Notes: generated by a model from the letters alone, not told the origin. A stretch of 64,000 nt of DNA from Ornithinibacillus halotolerans (GCF_014637405.1 NZ_BMEY01000001.1:124001-188000), one strand, 5' to 3'; counted from the first letter of the stretch, positions 1 to 9,420 are shown. Translations and numbers: made by a program.

Positions 1-471
1 ATTAAATTAGTTCAAAGTGAGGAAGGGCAGCGAGTATTACTAGATGAAGAGGATGTTACAGTTTCCATTCGTACAAATGATGTAACAAATAACGTATCCT
101 ATGTTGCTCAACATTCAGAGGTTCGAATAGAAATGGTACGAAGACAACAACAATTAGCCCAAGAACGAGGCGTTGTGATGGACGGAAGAGATATAGGTAC
201 GAAAGTAATCCCTGATGCTGAAGTAAAAATATTCTTAATCGCTACGGTAGAAGAACGGGCAAAACGACGTCATAGTGAAAATCTTTCCAAGGGATTCCCA
301 TCTGATCTAGAATTATTAAAAAAAGAAATTGAAAAAAGAGATGAAATTGATTCCAAACGAGAAGCATCTCCTCTCGTAAAAGCAGTTGATGCTGTCGAAA
401 TAGATACAACTTCTTTATCTATCGAACAAGTAGCTGAAGCGATTTTAGAACAAGCGTATAAAATCATTTAA
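1..471 (+). CDS. cmk: Cytidylate kinase, C-terminal part (5' end outside window)
   Basis: Cmk phosphorylates CMP and dCMP to the diphosphates with ATP in the cytoplasm. The reading frame is open from base 1, so the N-terminus with the P-loop lies upstream. The visible 156 codons contain the family motif DGRDIGT near codon 61, followed by a hydrophobic strand and a basic lid region (RAKRRH). Only the C-terminal two thirds are present. The next gene is an S1 protein, the usual Bacillus order cmk-ypfD. A TTGACA box at 497-502 follows the gene, but I found no well-spaced -10 for it. Confidence 0.95.
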   Translation: MKLVQSEEGQRVLLDEEDVTVSIRTNDVTNNVSYVAQHSEVRIEMVRRQQQLAQERGVVMDGRDIGTKVIPDAEVKIFLIATVEERAKRRHSENLSKGFPSDLELLKKEIEKRDEIDSKREASPLVKAVDAVEIDTTSLSIEQVAEAILEQAYKII

Positions 472-586
472 TTTATGAAGGATAAGAAGACAATACTTGA
501 CAAATAAAAGTAAATATTAGAAGTTATAAAAGAAGGTTTATTCTGAGATTATAGTTTATTTTGGTGGTCCATAAGGAGGAATTGGA

Positions 587-1720
587 ATGAGTGAAGTAAA
601 TCAAGAAAACTTAAATGTACAAGTTGGGGATAGGGTAACAGGTGTTGTCGTTAAAATTGAAGATAAGCATGTGTTAGTAGACTTTGGTTATAAAACAGAA
701 GGGATTATTCCAATTAGTGAATTGTCTAACTTACATATCGAAACTCCAAATGACGTTGTCAAAGTTGGCGATGAATTATCACTTTCTATTAAAAAGATAG
801 AAGATGATGAAGTAATTCTTTCCAAAAAATTGGTAGACCGTGAACTTGCATGGGGAGATTTGGAAGCAAAATTCCAATCTGGTGAAGTGTTTGATGTACA
901 AGTTAAAGAAGTAGTTAAAGGTGGACTTGTAGCAGACGTTGGATTACGTGGATTTATTCCAGCATCTCTAGTAGAGGCTCACTATGTAGATGATTTTTCT
1001 GACTATCAAGATAAAGTACTTTCTGTGAAAATAGTAGAATTAGATCAAGAACAAAATCGTGTTATTCTTTCACACCGAGCAGTTGTAGAGGAAGAATTAG
1101 CAACTCAAAAAGCAAAAGCAATCCAGTCAATAGAACCAGGACAAGTTATCGAAGGAACAGTACAGCGCATTGCTGATTTTGGTGTATTTGTTGATATTGG
1201 TGGGGTTGATGGATTAGTTCATATCTCACAACTATCACATGAACATGTTACAAATCCTTCTCAAGTTGTTTCTGAAGGAGATAAAATTACAGTAGAAGTA
1301 TTATCTATAGATCGTGATAATGAACGTATAGCACTATCACGCAAAAAAGTACTACCTGGACCATGGGCTAACATTGAAGAATCTATTAAACCTGGTCAAG
1401 TCGTAGAAGGTACTGTGAAACGATTAGTTAATTTCGGTGCATTTGTGGAAGTATTACCAAATGTAGAAGGGTTAATTCACATTTCACAAATTGCAAACCG
1501 TCACATCGGAAATCCAAATGAAGTATTAGAAGTTGGACAAACAGTAAAAGCAAAAGTATTAGATATTAATGCAAAAGAAGAAAGAATGTCTTTAAGTATT
1601 CGTGAATTGGAAGCTGAAGAAGAGGCAAAAGATTATAAACAATACCAAAAAGATGAAGAAACATCTAGTTTTCAATTTGGTGATTTAATTGGCGATAAAT
1701 TGAATAAATTCAAGCAATAA
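587..1720 (+). CDS. rpsA: Ribosomal protein S1 homologue with four S1 domains
   Basis: RNA-binding protein of the S1 family (YpfD in B. subtilis). In low-GC Gram-positives these proteins are shorter than E. coli S1 and need not be stable ribosome components. Four S1 OB-fold repeats are visible at roughly residues 12-81, 98-163, 184-252 and 269-339. Repeats 3 and 4 are the most canonical (GLVHISQL, GLIHISQI). The C-terminal tail is acidic and charged. The ATG is preceded by a strong AAGGAGG at about 572-578. At 377 residues it has the length usual for Bacillus. A strong terminator follows immediately. Confidence 0.95.
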   Translation: MSEVNQENLNVQVGDRVTGVVVKIEDKHVLVDFGYKTEGIIPISELSNLHIETPNDVVKVGDELSLSIKKIEDDEVILSKKLVDRELAWGDLEAKFQSGEVFDVQVKEVVKGGLVADVGLRGFIPASLVEAHYVDDFSDYQDKVLSVKIVELDQEQNRVILSHRAVVEEELATQKAKAIQSIEPGQVIEGTVQRIADFGVFVDIGGVDGLVHISQLSHEHVTNPSQVVSEGDKITVEVLSIDRDNERIALSRKKVLPGPWANIEESIKPGQVVEGTVKRLVNFGAFVEVLPNVEGLIHISQIANRHIGNPNEVLEVGQTVKAKVLDINAKEERMSLSIRELEAEEEAKDYKQYQKDEETSSFQFGDLIGDKLNKFKQ

Positions 1721-1735
1721 TATTAATTAATCATA

Positions 1736-1772
1736 AAGAAGTTGATCTGTATGACAGATCAACTTCTTTTTT
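1736..1772 (+). terminator. Rho-independent terminator after rpsA
   Basis: A near-perfect hairpin with arms AAGAAGTTGATCTG and CAGATCAACTTCTT around a five-base loop is followed by a T run. It lies 16 bases after the rpsA stop codon. Confidence 0.93.
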
Positions 1773-1825
1773 GTTTAAAAATACTCCTTCATTGTAATAA
1801 TAATGATGATGGTGGGTGAACATAA

Positions 1826-2413
1826 ATGGACGGATTATTATTTTATTGGATTGCTTGGTTTCTTTGGATTATCGTGACGTTTTTATTGCCTAAAACGACA
1901 TTTCGCACGATATGTGCCGTGTGGATATTATGCGCCATCATTGTAACTAATCTATACATAACGATTGGTTATTTAGAAATATCCATAACCTATTTGGCGC
2001 TTTTATTAGGTGGGTTTGTCTATATTGCATCACTTGAACGAAAGTATTTTCACATCTTCACGGCAATTACGGTTATGGTAGGATACACAAGTTTATTAAT
2101 ATGGGAAGCTAATGCACCAGTGTGGATCTTTTTACCAAGAATATTACTTATTCCTTTTATCTGCATTCTATTAATTTCTTTCGTTAGCAAACATCTCCAT
2201 CATCGATTGGCAATCGCGTTAACTGGTATTAGTGCTGGTGAATGTCTATATAGTGTTTTACTTGCCAATTATTCGATAAGCCAGACTGTAGGGAGTTTTA
2301 AGTTTCTAGACACGATTTCCGTCATTCTTTTCATCGTAATACTCATTGAACTAGTTAAAGTTGGAAAAGAGTATTTACTTTCATTAATTTTAAAAAATAA
2401 GAACAGCATATGA
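1826..2413 (+). CDS. yphA: YphA-like integral membrane protein
   Basis: A 195-residue protein made almost entirely of hydrophobic helices, with about six membrane segments spread over residues 3-185 and a short basic C-terminus. It has no catalytic motif. Position between the S1 gene and the YIEGIA protein matches yphA of B. subtilis, whose function I do not know. It starts at an ATG after a GGTGGGTG ribosome-binding site and ends about ten bases before the start of the next gene, so it is probably the first gene of a three-gene unit (1826-3499). Confidence 0.75.
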   Translation: MDGLLFYWIAWFLWIIVTFLLPKTTFRTICAVWILCAIIVTNLYITIGYLEISITYLALLLGGFVYIASLERKYFHIFTAITVMVGYTSLLIWEANAPVWIFLPRILLIPFICILLISFVSKHLHHRLAIALTGISAGECLYSVLLANYSISQTVGSFKFLDTISVILFIVILIELVKVGKEYLLSLILKNKNSI

Positions 2414-2423
2414 GGTGGCAAAA

Positions 2424-3311
2424 ATGAACGAATACATTATGCCAATTGTTTTTGGTATTATTTTAGGAACGATTGCAAGAGTGATGATGTTGCGCACGGA
2501 TTATCGACAATACCCAACTTATTTACACGGAAAAATTATTCATGTAGCACTCGGGTTTATTGCAGCATCACTAGGAGCTGTCGCAGTACCAGCTATGCTT
2601 GAAATGAATTTTACTGCGGTAACGTTTTTAACTGTTGCAGCAACACAATTTAGGGAAGTTAGAAATATGGAACGAAATACGTTAAGTGAAATTGATGGGG
2701 ATGAACTTGTGTCACGTGGAAAGGCGTATATTGAAGGAATTGCCATTTCATTTGAAAGTCGTAATTACTTAGTTATCTTAACAGCCTTTATTGGCACACT
2801 CTTTTATATTTTGTGGAATATTTATATCGCCTTTTTCGGTGCAATTATTTGCCTAATTATAAGTAAGGTATTACAAAGTGGAAGTACGATAAAAGATATT
2901 GTAGATATTGAATATTCACCACCTCATTTTGATGGTGCCGGACTTTATATAGACAATATTTATATAATGAATATTGGGCTTCCTGCAAGACAAGAAGAAA
3001 TCTTAAAGTATGGAATGGGGTTTATTTTAAAACCAAAAAATATTAATGTCGTCAATACAATTGCACACCTCGGTCAGAGACAAGCTATTTTGCATGATGT
3101 ATCTGTTTCGTTAGGAGTTTTCCGAGATTCAGGAACACCTGCATTAGTCCCATTAATAAAGCGTGATCTTGATGATGGACGGATTGGAGTGTTTATCCTT
3201 CCACAAATAAGGGACAAAGAAAAGGCTATGAAAGTAATTGGTGCGGTTCCAGTTCTAGAAACAGCGATTCGAATGCCTTCACGTGCTAATCAACGGAAGG
3301 AGGTTGAATAA
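2424..3311 (+). CDS. yphB: YIEGIA-family membrane protein (YphB)
   Basis: A membrane protein of 295 residues. Helices are visible near residues 5-20, 40-70 and 110-150, followed by a soluble C-terminal part of about 140 residues. The signature Y-I-E-G-I-A falls at residues 102-107, just before the third hydrophobic stretch, and gives the family its name. I chose the ATG at 2424 because GAGGTGG just upstream is the ribosome-binding site; a GTG at 2415 lies inside that site. The small partner gene follows two bases after the stop. Biochemical function is unknown to me. Confidence 0.8.
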   Translation: MNEYIMPIVFGIILGTIARVMMLRTDYRQYPTYLHGKIIHVALGFIAASLGAVAVPAMLEMNFTAVTFLTVAATQFREVRNMERNTLSEIDGDELVSRGKAYIEGIAISFESRNYLVILTAFIGTLFYILWNIYIAFFGAIICLIISKVLQSGSTIKDIVDIEYSPPHFDGAGLYIDNIYIMNIGLPARQEEILKYGMGFILKPKNINVVNTIAHLGQRQAILHDVSVSLGVFRDSGTPALVPLIKRDLDDGRIGVFILPQIRDKEKAMKVIGAVPVLETAIRMPSRANQRKEVE

Positions 3312-3313
3312 TC

Positions 3314-3499
3314 ATGGTTATTGAAAAAGCCATACTCGCAATTGTAACAACTAATAAAGAACAAGTATCAGGTGGAGCACCTATTTTTATTTGTGAAACT
3401 CTCGAAGAAGTACATAAAATATCTGCTAATTTAGAAGCGATGTTAGACGGAATTGCCCATGCTTTAGGGGAGGATTTATTTGTCATCGTAAAACATTAA
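3314..3499 (+). CDS. Small capping-complex subunit for YIEGIA protein
   Basis: A 61-residue soluble protein beginning MVIEKAILAIVTTN with the segment GGAPIFIC near the middle. I recognise it as the small protein that accompanies YIEGIA membrane proteins and is named in databases as their capping-complex subunit; that name is family knowledge, not something the sequence proves. AAGGAGG lies just before the ATG, overlapping the end of the preceding gene. Tight coupling to yphB supports a physical partnership. The next 210 bases to der hold no recognisable feature. Confidence 0.75.
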   Translation: MVIEKAILAIVTTNKEQVSGGAPIFICETLEEVHKISANLEAMLDGIAHALGEDLFVIVKH

Positions 3500-3712
3500 A
3501 GATTGTTAAGATTTATTTCTTTTGCTAGAATAGATAAAGTTATGTGGATGTCGATATTATAAAAAACTTTCCAGCCTTACCTCAAGTCTGAATAATGCGT
3601 TTTTCTATCTCAAAAAGTTCTATCTATTCGGACCGCTTCGCGCATCTCAAAATTTATACAAATCTATTTCGAAACAAAAAATAAACTTAATTGAAGAGAG
3701 GATGTTCCTTTC

Positions 3713-5023
3713 GTGAGGAAAGCTACTGTAGCTATTGTCGGACGACCGAATGTCGGTAAGTCTACGATTTTTAATAGATTAGTTGGAGAAAGAATATCAA
3801 TTGTAGAAGATATACCAGGTGTAACAAGAGACCGGATTTATTCTCAAGCAGAATGGTTAAATACGAATTTTAATTTAATTGATACTGGTGGTATTGAAAT
3901 TGGGGATGAGCCATTATTAATGCAAATGCGTCAACAGGCAGAAATTGCAATTGACGAAGCAGATGTCATTATCTTTATTGTAAATGGTAAAGAAGGCATC
4001 ACAGCTGCTGATGAAGAAGTTGCCAAATTATTATTTAAATCTAATAAGCCGATTATTTTAGCCGTTAATAAAGTTGATAATCCAGAAATGAAACATGAAA
4101 TCTATGAATATTATTCGTTAGGATTTGGTGAACCATTTCCAATCTCTGGTGCACATGGACTTGGGCTAGGTGATTTATTAGATGAAGTTGTTAAACATTT
4201 TCCAACATTAGAACAAGACCAAGATGATGAAGATACGATCTATTTTAGTTTAATAGGACGTCCAAATGTTGGGAAATCGTCACTAGTTAATGCGTTATTA
4301 AATGAAGAACGTGTTATCGTTAGTGACATAGAAGGTACGACTAGAGATGCTATCGATACGAAACTACATAAAGATGGACAAGATTATGTCATTATTGATA
4401 CCGCTGGAATGCGTAAACGCGGTAAAGTATATGAATCAACAGAAAAGTATAGTGTATTACGTGCATTAAGAGCGATAGAACGATCTGATGTTGTCCTTGT
4501 TTTAATTGATGCAGAAACGGGTATCCGAGAACAAGATAAGAAGATAGCTGGATATGCACATGATGCTGGCCGTGGAATTGTTATTGTCGTTAATAAATGG
4601 GATACGTTGGAGACAAATGATAAAACGATGAAAGAATACGAAGAAAAAATTCGTGCTCATTTCCAATTTTTAGATTATGCACCTATTGTTTTCTTATCTG
4701 CCAAAACGAAGAAGCGATTACATACACTTCTTCCAATGGTTAAAATTGCTAGTGAAAATCATGCAAAACGTATACCTACCAATGTCCTTAATGATGTAAT
4801 AATGGATGCTATTGCAATGAATCCAACACCTACTGTTAAAGGACAACGATTAAAAGTGTTGTACGCAACGCAAGTAGCGGTTAAACCACCAGCATTCGTT
4901 ATATTTGTTAACGATCCAGAGTTGATGCACTTTTCATATAAACGCTTCTTAGAGAACAAAATAAGAGATGCATTTGGATTTGAAGGTACACCAATTAAAA
5001 TATTAGCAAGAAAGCGGTCATAG
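3713..5023 (+). CDS. der: Ribosome-assembly GTPase Der (EngA)
   Basis: Essential GTPase with two tandem G domains that assists maturation of the 50S subunit. Two Walker A motifs GRPNVGKS are visible at residues 10-17 and about 182-189. NKVD and NKWD give base specificity in the first and second domains, and a KH-like domain fills the last 85 residues. At 436 residues it has the normal length. It starts at GTG after GAGAGGA. gpsA follows after 11 bases, as in Bacillus, suggesting cotranscription. Confidence 0.98.
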   Translation: MRKATVAIVGRPNVGKSTIFNRLVGERISIVEDIPGVTRDRIYSQAEWLNTNFNLIDTGGIEIGDEPLLMQMRQQAEIAIDEADVIIFIVNGKEGITAADEEVAKLLFKSNKPIILAVNKVDNPEMKHEIYEYYSLGFGEPFPISGAHGLGLGDLLDEVVKHFPTLEQDQDDEDTIYFSLIGRPNVGKSSLVNALLNEERVIVSDIEGTTRDAIDTKLHKDGQDYVIIDTAGMRKRGKVYESTEKYSVLRALRAIERSDVVLVLIDAETGIREQDKKIAGYAHDAGRGIVIVVNKWDTLETNDKTMKEYEEKIRAHFQFLDYAPIVFLSAKTKKRLHTLLPMVKIASENHAKRIPTNVLNDVIMDAIAMNPTPTVKGQRLKVLYATQVAVKPPAFVIFVNDPELMHFSYKRFLENKIRDAFGFEGTPIKILARKRS

Positions 5024-5034
5024 GGGGAGTTAAC

Positions 5035-6072
5035 ATGACAAAAGTTGCAGTATTAGGTGCTGGAAGTTGGGGAACGGCTTTAAGTATTGTTCTAGCTGAT
5101 AATGGTCATGATGTTCGACTTTGGACTCATCGAAAAGAACAAGCCGACCACATTAATTCCACACATAAAAATGAACAATATTTAGAAATTATGATTCCAG
5201 ACTCGATTAGAGCCTATTATGAGTTGAAAGACGCACTTCAAGGTGTAGAAGTCATCTTGTTAGTTGTCCCAACAAAAGCAATTCGTGAAGTATGTCAACA
5301 AGTCAATGCTATCATTTCCCATAAACCTGTCATTATTCATGCTACAAAAGGAATTGAACCCGGCTCGTTAAAACGAGTATCTCAGCTGATTGATGAAGAA
5401 ATGACTCAAGTGACTTATGAAGATATTGTTGTTTTATCCGGCCCGAGTCATGCAGAGGAAGTTGCTCAAAGACAACCAACAACAGTCACTGTCGCTTCGA
5501 TTAATGAAAATAATGCAAAGGTCGCTCAAGACTTATTCTTCAATGAAGTCTTTCGAGTGTATACAAGTAATGATGTGATTGGGATCGAATTAGGTGGAGC
5601 ATTAAAAAATATTATTGCTCTAGGTGCAGGTATATCCGATGGTTTAGGCTATGGTGATAATGCGAAAGCAGCATTAATAACAAGAGGTCTAGCTGAAATA
5701 ACTCGACTTGGTACACATCTTGGAGCTAATCCATTAAGTTTTCTTGGTTTGCCAGGAGTTGGAGACTTAATTGTAACTTGTACAAGTGTACACAGTCGGA
5801 ACTGGAGAGCTGGAAACTTATTAGGTAAAGGAAACGATCTACAAGATGTATTAGAACGAATGGGTATGGTTGTTGAAGGGGTACGAACAGTTCAAGCAGC
5901 ATATCAATTTGCTAAAAAAGAAAATATTGAAATGCCCATAACAGAAGGTATATATGAAATTATTAATAGTGTTAAAAAACCAAAAGATGTAGTCGAACAA
6001 TTAATGAATCGTGATAAACGAGAAGAAATGGATGACTTAGCATCACTACTTAGAAACCGAAATACTCGCTAA
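5035..6072 (+). CDS. gpsA: Glycerol-3-phosphate dehydrogenase [NAD(P)+]
   Basis: Reduces dihydroxyacetone phosphate to sn-glycerol 3-phosphate, the start of phospholipid synthesis, in the cytoplasm. The N-terminal Rossmann motif GAGSWGTALS is at residues 8-17. The C-terminal catalytic domain includes the stretch GGALKNIIALGAGI, whose lysine is part of the active site in the family. At 345 residues it is full length. GGGGGAG precedes the ATG. It sits directly after der, a conserved pair in Bacillaceae. Confidence 0.97.
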   Translation: MTKVAVLGAGSWGTALSIVLADNGHDVRLWTHRKEQADHINSTHKNEQYLEIMIPDSIRAYYELKDALQGVEVILLVVPTKAIREVCQQVNAIISHKPVIIHATKGIEPGSLKRVSQLIDEEMTQVTYEDIVVLSGPSHAEEVAQRQPTTVTVASINENNAKVAQDLFFNEVFRVYTSNDVIGIELGGALKNIIALGAGISDGLGYGDNAKAALITRGLAEITRLGTHLGANPLSFLGLPGVGDLIVTCTSVHSRNWRAGNLLGKGNDLQDVLERMGMVVEGVRTVQAAYQFAKKENIEMPITEGIYEIINSVKKPKDVVEQLMNRDKREEMDDLASLLRNRNTR

Positions 6073-6135
6073 CACATCGCTAGAAAACCTTGCATATACT
6101 ATGTTGAAGTAATATAGCAGCAAGGAGGCGAGCGT

Positions 6136-6399
6136 GTGAGCAATAAAGGTAACAATAATCCTTTCGACAAAATACAACAAGGCGCAGGCATTAGTCCAGG
6201 TGAGGTTTATAAAGTTGCTGATTCGGTTAAAAATGCTGATTTTTCGGATGAAAAGACTGTTCGAAAACTCGTTCGGCAGTTAGCGAAAATGGCTAATAAA
6301 CCGCTATCGAAAGAAAAGGAAGACATGTTAGTTAAGACAATAACAAATAATAATATGCCATCAGATCTTAACTCGCTAAGCCAGTTATTTAAAAAATAA
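6136..6399 (+). CDS. spoVIF: Stage VI sporulation protein F-like protein
   Basis: An 87-residue helical protein with the family pattern: a short N-terminal region rich in Asn, the stretch VYKVADSVKNADFSDE, then a basic helix and a C-terminal NNNMPSDLNSLSQLF. It resembles the SpoVIF/YjcC family, which in B. subtilis is needed for late coat-gene expression after engulfment. I infer the family from memory of the pattern. Translation starts at GTG 6136 after an excellent CAAGGAGGCG. A terminator follows at about 6503. It may be a paralogue of the gene usually found elsewhere. Confidence 0.7.
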   Translation: MSNKGNNNPFDKIQQGAGISPGEVYKVADSVKNADFSDEKTVRKLVRQLAKMANKPLSKEKEDMLVKTITNNNMPSDLNSLSQLFKK

Positions 6400-6502
6400 C
6401 TTAAAGCTGGGCAAGTGAGGATACAACCTCGTGTCTAATCGCATAAAATAATACGCAGAAGCATTCATAGATAGAGCTAGCTTGGGTGTTATTTAGTCAT
6501 AA

Positions 6503-6545
6503 CCAGGATGAAGAAGGCCCCTCTTTGTCCTGGCTATTTTTATTT
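6503..6545 (+). terminator. Terminator downstream of the spoVIF-like gene
   Basis: CCAGGATGAAGA pairs with TCTTTGTCCTGG (two G-T wobbles) around a GGCCCC-containing loop, and a TATTTTTATTT tract follows. The stretch 6400-6709 otherwise holds only this hairpin and the promoter of the next gene. Confidence 0.75.
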
Positions 6546-6657
6546 CTTTTAAGATTATGTTTTTTTAAAAAAACAATCAGCATTTTATCCCTATTACTTA
6601 AACGATGGACAGGCCTTAGAATTTGACCTCTTAAAACATGCTCATTCTTATGGTTTG

Positions 6658-6666
6658 TGGTATAAT
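6658..6666 (+). promoter_or_regulatory. Extended -10 promoter for yphE-yphF
   Basis: TGGTATAAT is a perfect extended -10 element. It lies 43 bases before the chosen yphE start and inside any longer reading of that gene, which argues for the downstream start. No good -35 is seen, which is common for extended -10 promoters. Confidence 0.55.
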
Positions 6667-6709
6667 AGCGGTTGCACGTAGGTGGACAAACAGAGTTAGA
6701 GGTGAAATT

Positions 6710-6907
6710 ATGTCAGAGTCAATGCTTAAAATGTGGATATCGATTGCTGGGATGGTTTTTTTAATATTAGCAATTGGACTAATTGTATTAAGTAGACATA
6801 AACTAAAAGGGATTTTTGCAATTATCGTATCCTTTTTTGCATATGTTAGCTTGTTCTTAGGTGGTATTATTATCCTTTATATTGTTTTCAGTGGGCCAAC
6901 TATATAA
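6710..6907 (+). CDS. yphE: YphE/DUF2768 small membrane protein
   Basis: A 65-residue protein with two hydrophobic helices (about residues 7-24 and 34-60) separated by a basic turn (SRHKLKG). Length, two-helix layout and place just before the yphF lipoprotein gene fit the DUF2768 family of Bacillaceae. I start it at ATG 6710, after AGAGGTG. An in-frame upstream start at 6638 would place the promoter within the coding sequence. Function is unknown; the family is restricted to spore formers as far as I know. Confidence 0.75.
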   Translation: MSESMLKMWISIAGMVFLILAIGLIVLSRHKLKGIFAIIVSFFAYVSLFLGGIIILYIVFSGPTI

Positions 6908-6927
6908 GCTAACGGAGGTTTATTTAA

Positions 6928-7653
6928 ATGCGAAATACATACAGAGTTATTATGGTTTCTATCATTATGGTTGTTTTAAGCGGTTGTATGTATCCTAATA
7001 GTCAATTAGAGAAGAATCAAACACCAAATCAAGCACAATTGGATATGGTTCAATCAGCTGTAGATGATTACCGGGAACGAACAAATGGTTTAGTTCCAAT
7101 CCGTACAAAACCAAATGAAACACCAATCTTTGAGAAATATTTAATTGATTTTACGATGTTAAAAGAAAAAGGTAGTATTGCAGAATTGCCTGGCAACGCA
7201 TATGAAAATGGTGGATACTATCAATACGCACTACTATATCCTGATACAGATGCTTTCGTTAAATTAATTGATTTACGAATTACTGAAGAACTAAGAAGTG
7301 TTAATTTGCGTATAAATACGTATCGAAATCAAAATCTTTACCCTCCGTTTGGTGAAGTAATTGATAAAGAGGCAGGTTTATTTACAATTGATCATGAAAA
7401 ACTAAAATTAGATGCTAGACCGACAATCAAAAGTCCTTATTCCGACAATCTATTACCCATTATTATGGATACGAATGGAAAAACTTATATTGATTACCGA
7501 ATTGATTTAAACAATGCATTAAAAGAATATGAGCATAGTTACAAAGAAGGAGATGACATTCGTTATCTTCTTGCGGAAAACACACCATTTTTACCAGCAT
7601 ATTCTTTACCATATACCATAAAAGATGGAGAACCTGTTTTTATGGTCGAATAA
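6928..7653 (+). CDS. yphF: YphF-like lipoprotein
   Basis: A 241-residue exported lipoprotein. The N-terminus is a short basic head, a hydrophobic core and the lipobox L-S-G-C with the lipidated cysteine at residue 20. The mature part has no recognised domain but is rich in Asn, Tyr and Pro and is conserved in this position in Bacillus. It follows yphE by 20 bases with a GGAGG ribosome-binding site, so the two are probably one operon ending at the terminator at 7669. A sporulation link is suggested only by neighbouring spoIVA. Confidence 0.8.
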   Translation: MRNTYRVIMVSIIMVVLSGCMYPNSQLEKNQTPNQAQLDMVQSAVDDYRERTNGLVPIRTKPNETPIFEKYLIDFTMLKEKGSIAELPGNAYENGGYYQYALLYPDTDAFVKLIDLRITEELRSVNLRINTYRNQNLYPPFGEVIDKEAGLFTIDHEKLKLDARPTIKSPYSDNLLPIIMDTNGKTYIDYRIDLNNALKEYEHSYKEGDDIRYLLAENTPFLPAYSLPYTIKDGEPVFMVE

Positions 7654-7668
7654 TTTTTCATAAAAATT

Positions 7669-7703
7669 CCCTTGCAGCATATATTTGTTGCAGGGGTTTT
7701 TTA
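7669..7703 (+). terminator. Terminator after yphF
   Basis: CCCTTGCA pairs imperfectly with TGCAGGGG across a 12-base loop and a run of six T follows. It lies 15 bases after the yphF stop. Confidence 0.8.
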
Positions 7704-7734
7704 ATGCTTAAAGTTAGAAGATTAAAAAATACCG

Positions 7735-7838
7735 AACTACGAATAACAAATATTCATTAATTTTAATTCTTTTGCATAGATTAAGTCATAAATTGATAGG
7801 ACAACATCATAGAATTGTAGTGTCAATTATTCGTAGTT
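7735..7838. repeat. Widely spaced 12-bp inverted repeat upstream of spoIVA
   Basis: AACTACGAATAA at 7735-7746 and its exact complement TTATTCGTAGTT at 7827-7838 bracket the presumed spoIVA promoter, with 80 bases between them. This could be a paired operator or a long-loop hairpin. I cannot tell which from sequence alone. Confidence 0.5.
7786..7815 (+). promoter_or_regulatory. Candidate sigma-E promoter of spoIVA
   Basis: TCATAAAT and CATAGAAT, separated by 14 bases, each match the mother-cell sigma-E consensus (GHATANNT, CATACANT) at seven of eight positions. spoIVA is a known sigma-E gene in B. subtilis. The site is 60 bases upstream of the start codon. Confidence 0.6.
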
Positions 7839-7875
7839 TGTTCATTTAATAATGTTGTGATCGGGAGGGGATCGT

Positions 7876-9354
7876 TTGAAAAAGGTAGATATTTTTAAAG
7901 ATATTTCAAAACGTACGAACGGTGATATATACCTAGGTATTGTTGGAGCTGTTCGGACAGGAAAATCAACATTCATAAAACGATTTATGGAACTTGTTGT
8001 GCTTCCAAACATTGAAGAAGAGAGTGAACGAGCAAGGGCACAAGATGAACTACCACAAAGCGCAGCTGGTAAGACGATTATGACTACTGAACCGAAGTTT
8101 ATCCCTAATCAAGCAGTCAACGTAACCGTTGAGGAAGGGTTAGATGTCAACATACGTTTAGTAGACTGTGTAGGGTATGCAGTAGAAGGTGCAAAAGGAT
8201 TTGAAGATGAGAATGGACCAAGAATGATTAACACCCCTTGGTATGAAGAACCAATTCCATTTCACGATGCTGCAGAAATTGGTACAAGAAAAGTTATCCA
8301 AGAACATTCTACAATTGGAGTAGTTGTAACTACAGACGGTTCCATCGGAGATATATCTCGAGGAGATTATGTAGAAGCAGAATCAAAAGTAGTTGAAGAA
8401 TTAAAAGAAGTAGGGAAACCGTTTATTATGGTGATCAACTCTGTTAATCCTACAAGCCAAGAGACAGAGTTGCTTAGACAGGAACTTTCAGAAACACATG
8501 ATATCCCTGTCCTTGCTATGAGTGTGGAGTCCATGACAGAACATGATGTATATAATGTTCTTCGTGAAGCATTATTTGAATTCCCAGTACTTGAAGTTAA
8601 TGTTAATCTTCCAAGTTGGGTAATGGTCTTAAAAGAAGATCATTGGTTAAGAGAAAGCTATCAAGAAGCTATTCAATCAACTGTAAAGAACATCAAGAGA
8701 CTACGTGATGTAGATTCCATTGTTGGTGATTTTGCAGACTATGATTATATTGACAAAGCGAACTTAGCTGGTATGGAAATGGGTGAAGGAATAGCGGAGA
8801 TTGATTTACATGCTCCAGACTATTTGTATGACCAAGTTCTAAAAGAGATTGTCGGCGTCGAAATTCGAGGCAAAGATCATCTATTAGAGTTAATGCAAGA
8901 CTTCTCCTACGCAAAAAGACAGTATGACCAGGTTGCTAGTGCATTACAGATGGTGAAGCAAACTGGATATGGAATTGCTGCTCCTACATTAGAAGATATG
9001 GAGCTTGATGAACCTGAAATTATTCGTCAAGGTTCCAGATTTGGTGTCAGACTAAAAGCAGTTGCACCTTCTATCCACATGATTAAAGTTGAAGTAGAAT
9101 CTGAGTTTGCACCAATTATCGGAACGGAAAAGCAAAGTGAAGAATTAGTGAGATACTTAATGCAAGATTTTGAAGAAGACCCTCTATCTATTTGGGAGTC
9201 AGACATATTCGGTAGATCACTAAGTTCTATCGTAAGAGAAGGAATCCAAGCAAAAATCTCCTTAATGCCAGAAAATGCTCGCTATAAACTAAAAGAAACT
9301 TTGGAAAGAATTATCAATGAAGGATCTGGCGGTTTAATCGCTATCATCCTATAA
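7876..9354 (+). CDS. spoIVA: Stage IV sporulation protein A, coat morphogenetic ATPase
   Basis: SpoIVA polymerises on the forespore outer membrane using ATP and forms the basement layer of the coat, anchored by SpoVM. The P-loop GAVRTGKST is at residues 24-32. The long conserved body includes EDENGPRMINTPWYEEPIPF and the very conserved C-terminus ending GGLIAIIL, which binds SpoVM in the family. The length (492) equals B. subtilis. The start is TTG, after GGGAGGGG. A candidate sigma-E promoter lies upstream and a terminator follows. Confidence 0.98.
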   Translation: MKKVDIFKDISKRTNGDIYLGIVGAVRTGKSTFIKRFMELVVLPNIEEESERARAQDELPQSAAGKTIMTTEPKFIPNQAVNVTVEEGLDVNIRLVDCVGYAVEGAKGFEDENGPRMINTPWYEEPIPFHDAAEIGTRKVIQEHSTIGVVVTTDGSIGDISRGDYVEAESKVVEELKEVGKPFIMVINSVNPTSQETELLRQELSETHDIPVLAMSVESMTEHDVYNVLREALFEFPVLEVNVNLPSWVMVLKEDHWLRESYQEAIQSTVKNIKRLRDVDSIVGDFADYDYIDKANLAGMEMGEGIAEIDLHAPDYLYDQVLKEIVGVEIRGKDHLLELMQDFSYAKRQYDQVASALQMVKQTGYGIAAPTLEDMELDEPEIIRQGSRFGVRLKAVAPSIHMIKVEVESEFAPIIGTEKQSEELVRYLMQDFEEDPLSIWESDIFGRSLSSIVREGIQAKISLMPENARYKLKETLERIINEGSGGLIAIIL

Positions 9355-9375
9355 GAAGTGAATAGTAAAAATGGG

Positions 9376-9420
9376 AATAACATATCAAATTCTGATGGAT
9401 TTGGTATGTTATTTTTTTAT
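9376..9420 (+). terminator. Terminator after spoIVA
   Basis: AATAACATATCAAAT and ATTTGGTATGTTATT form a long stem around an eight-base loop, followed by a run of seven T. The tandem hairpin array begins downstream of this terminator. Confidence 0.85.

Noticed and set aside
497-530. Promoter for rpsA from TTGACA at 497
   Set aside because: The only -10-like word (TATAAA at 525) is 22 bases away; spacing is not acceptable without other evidence.
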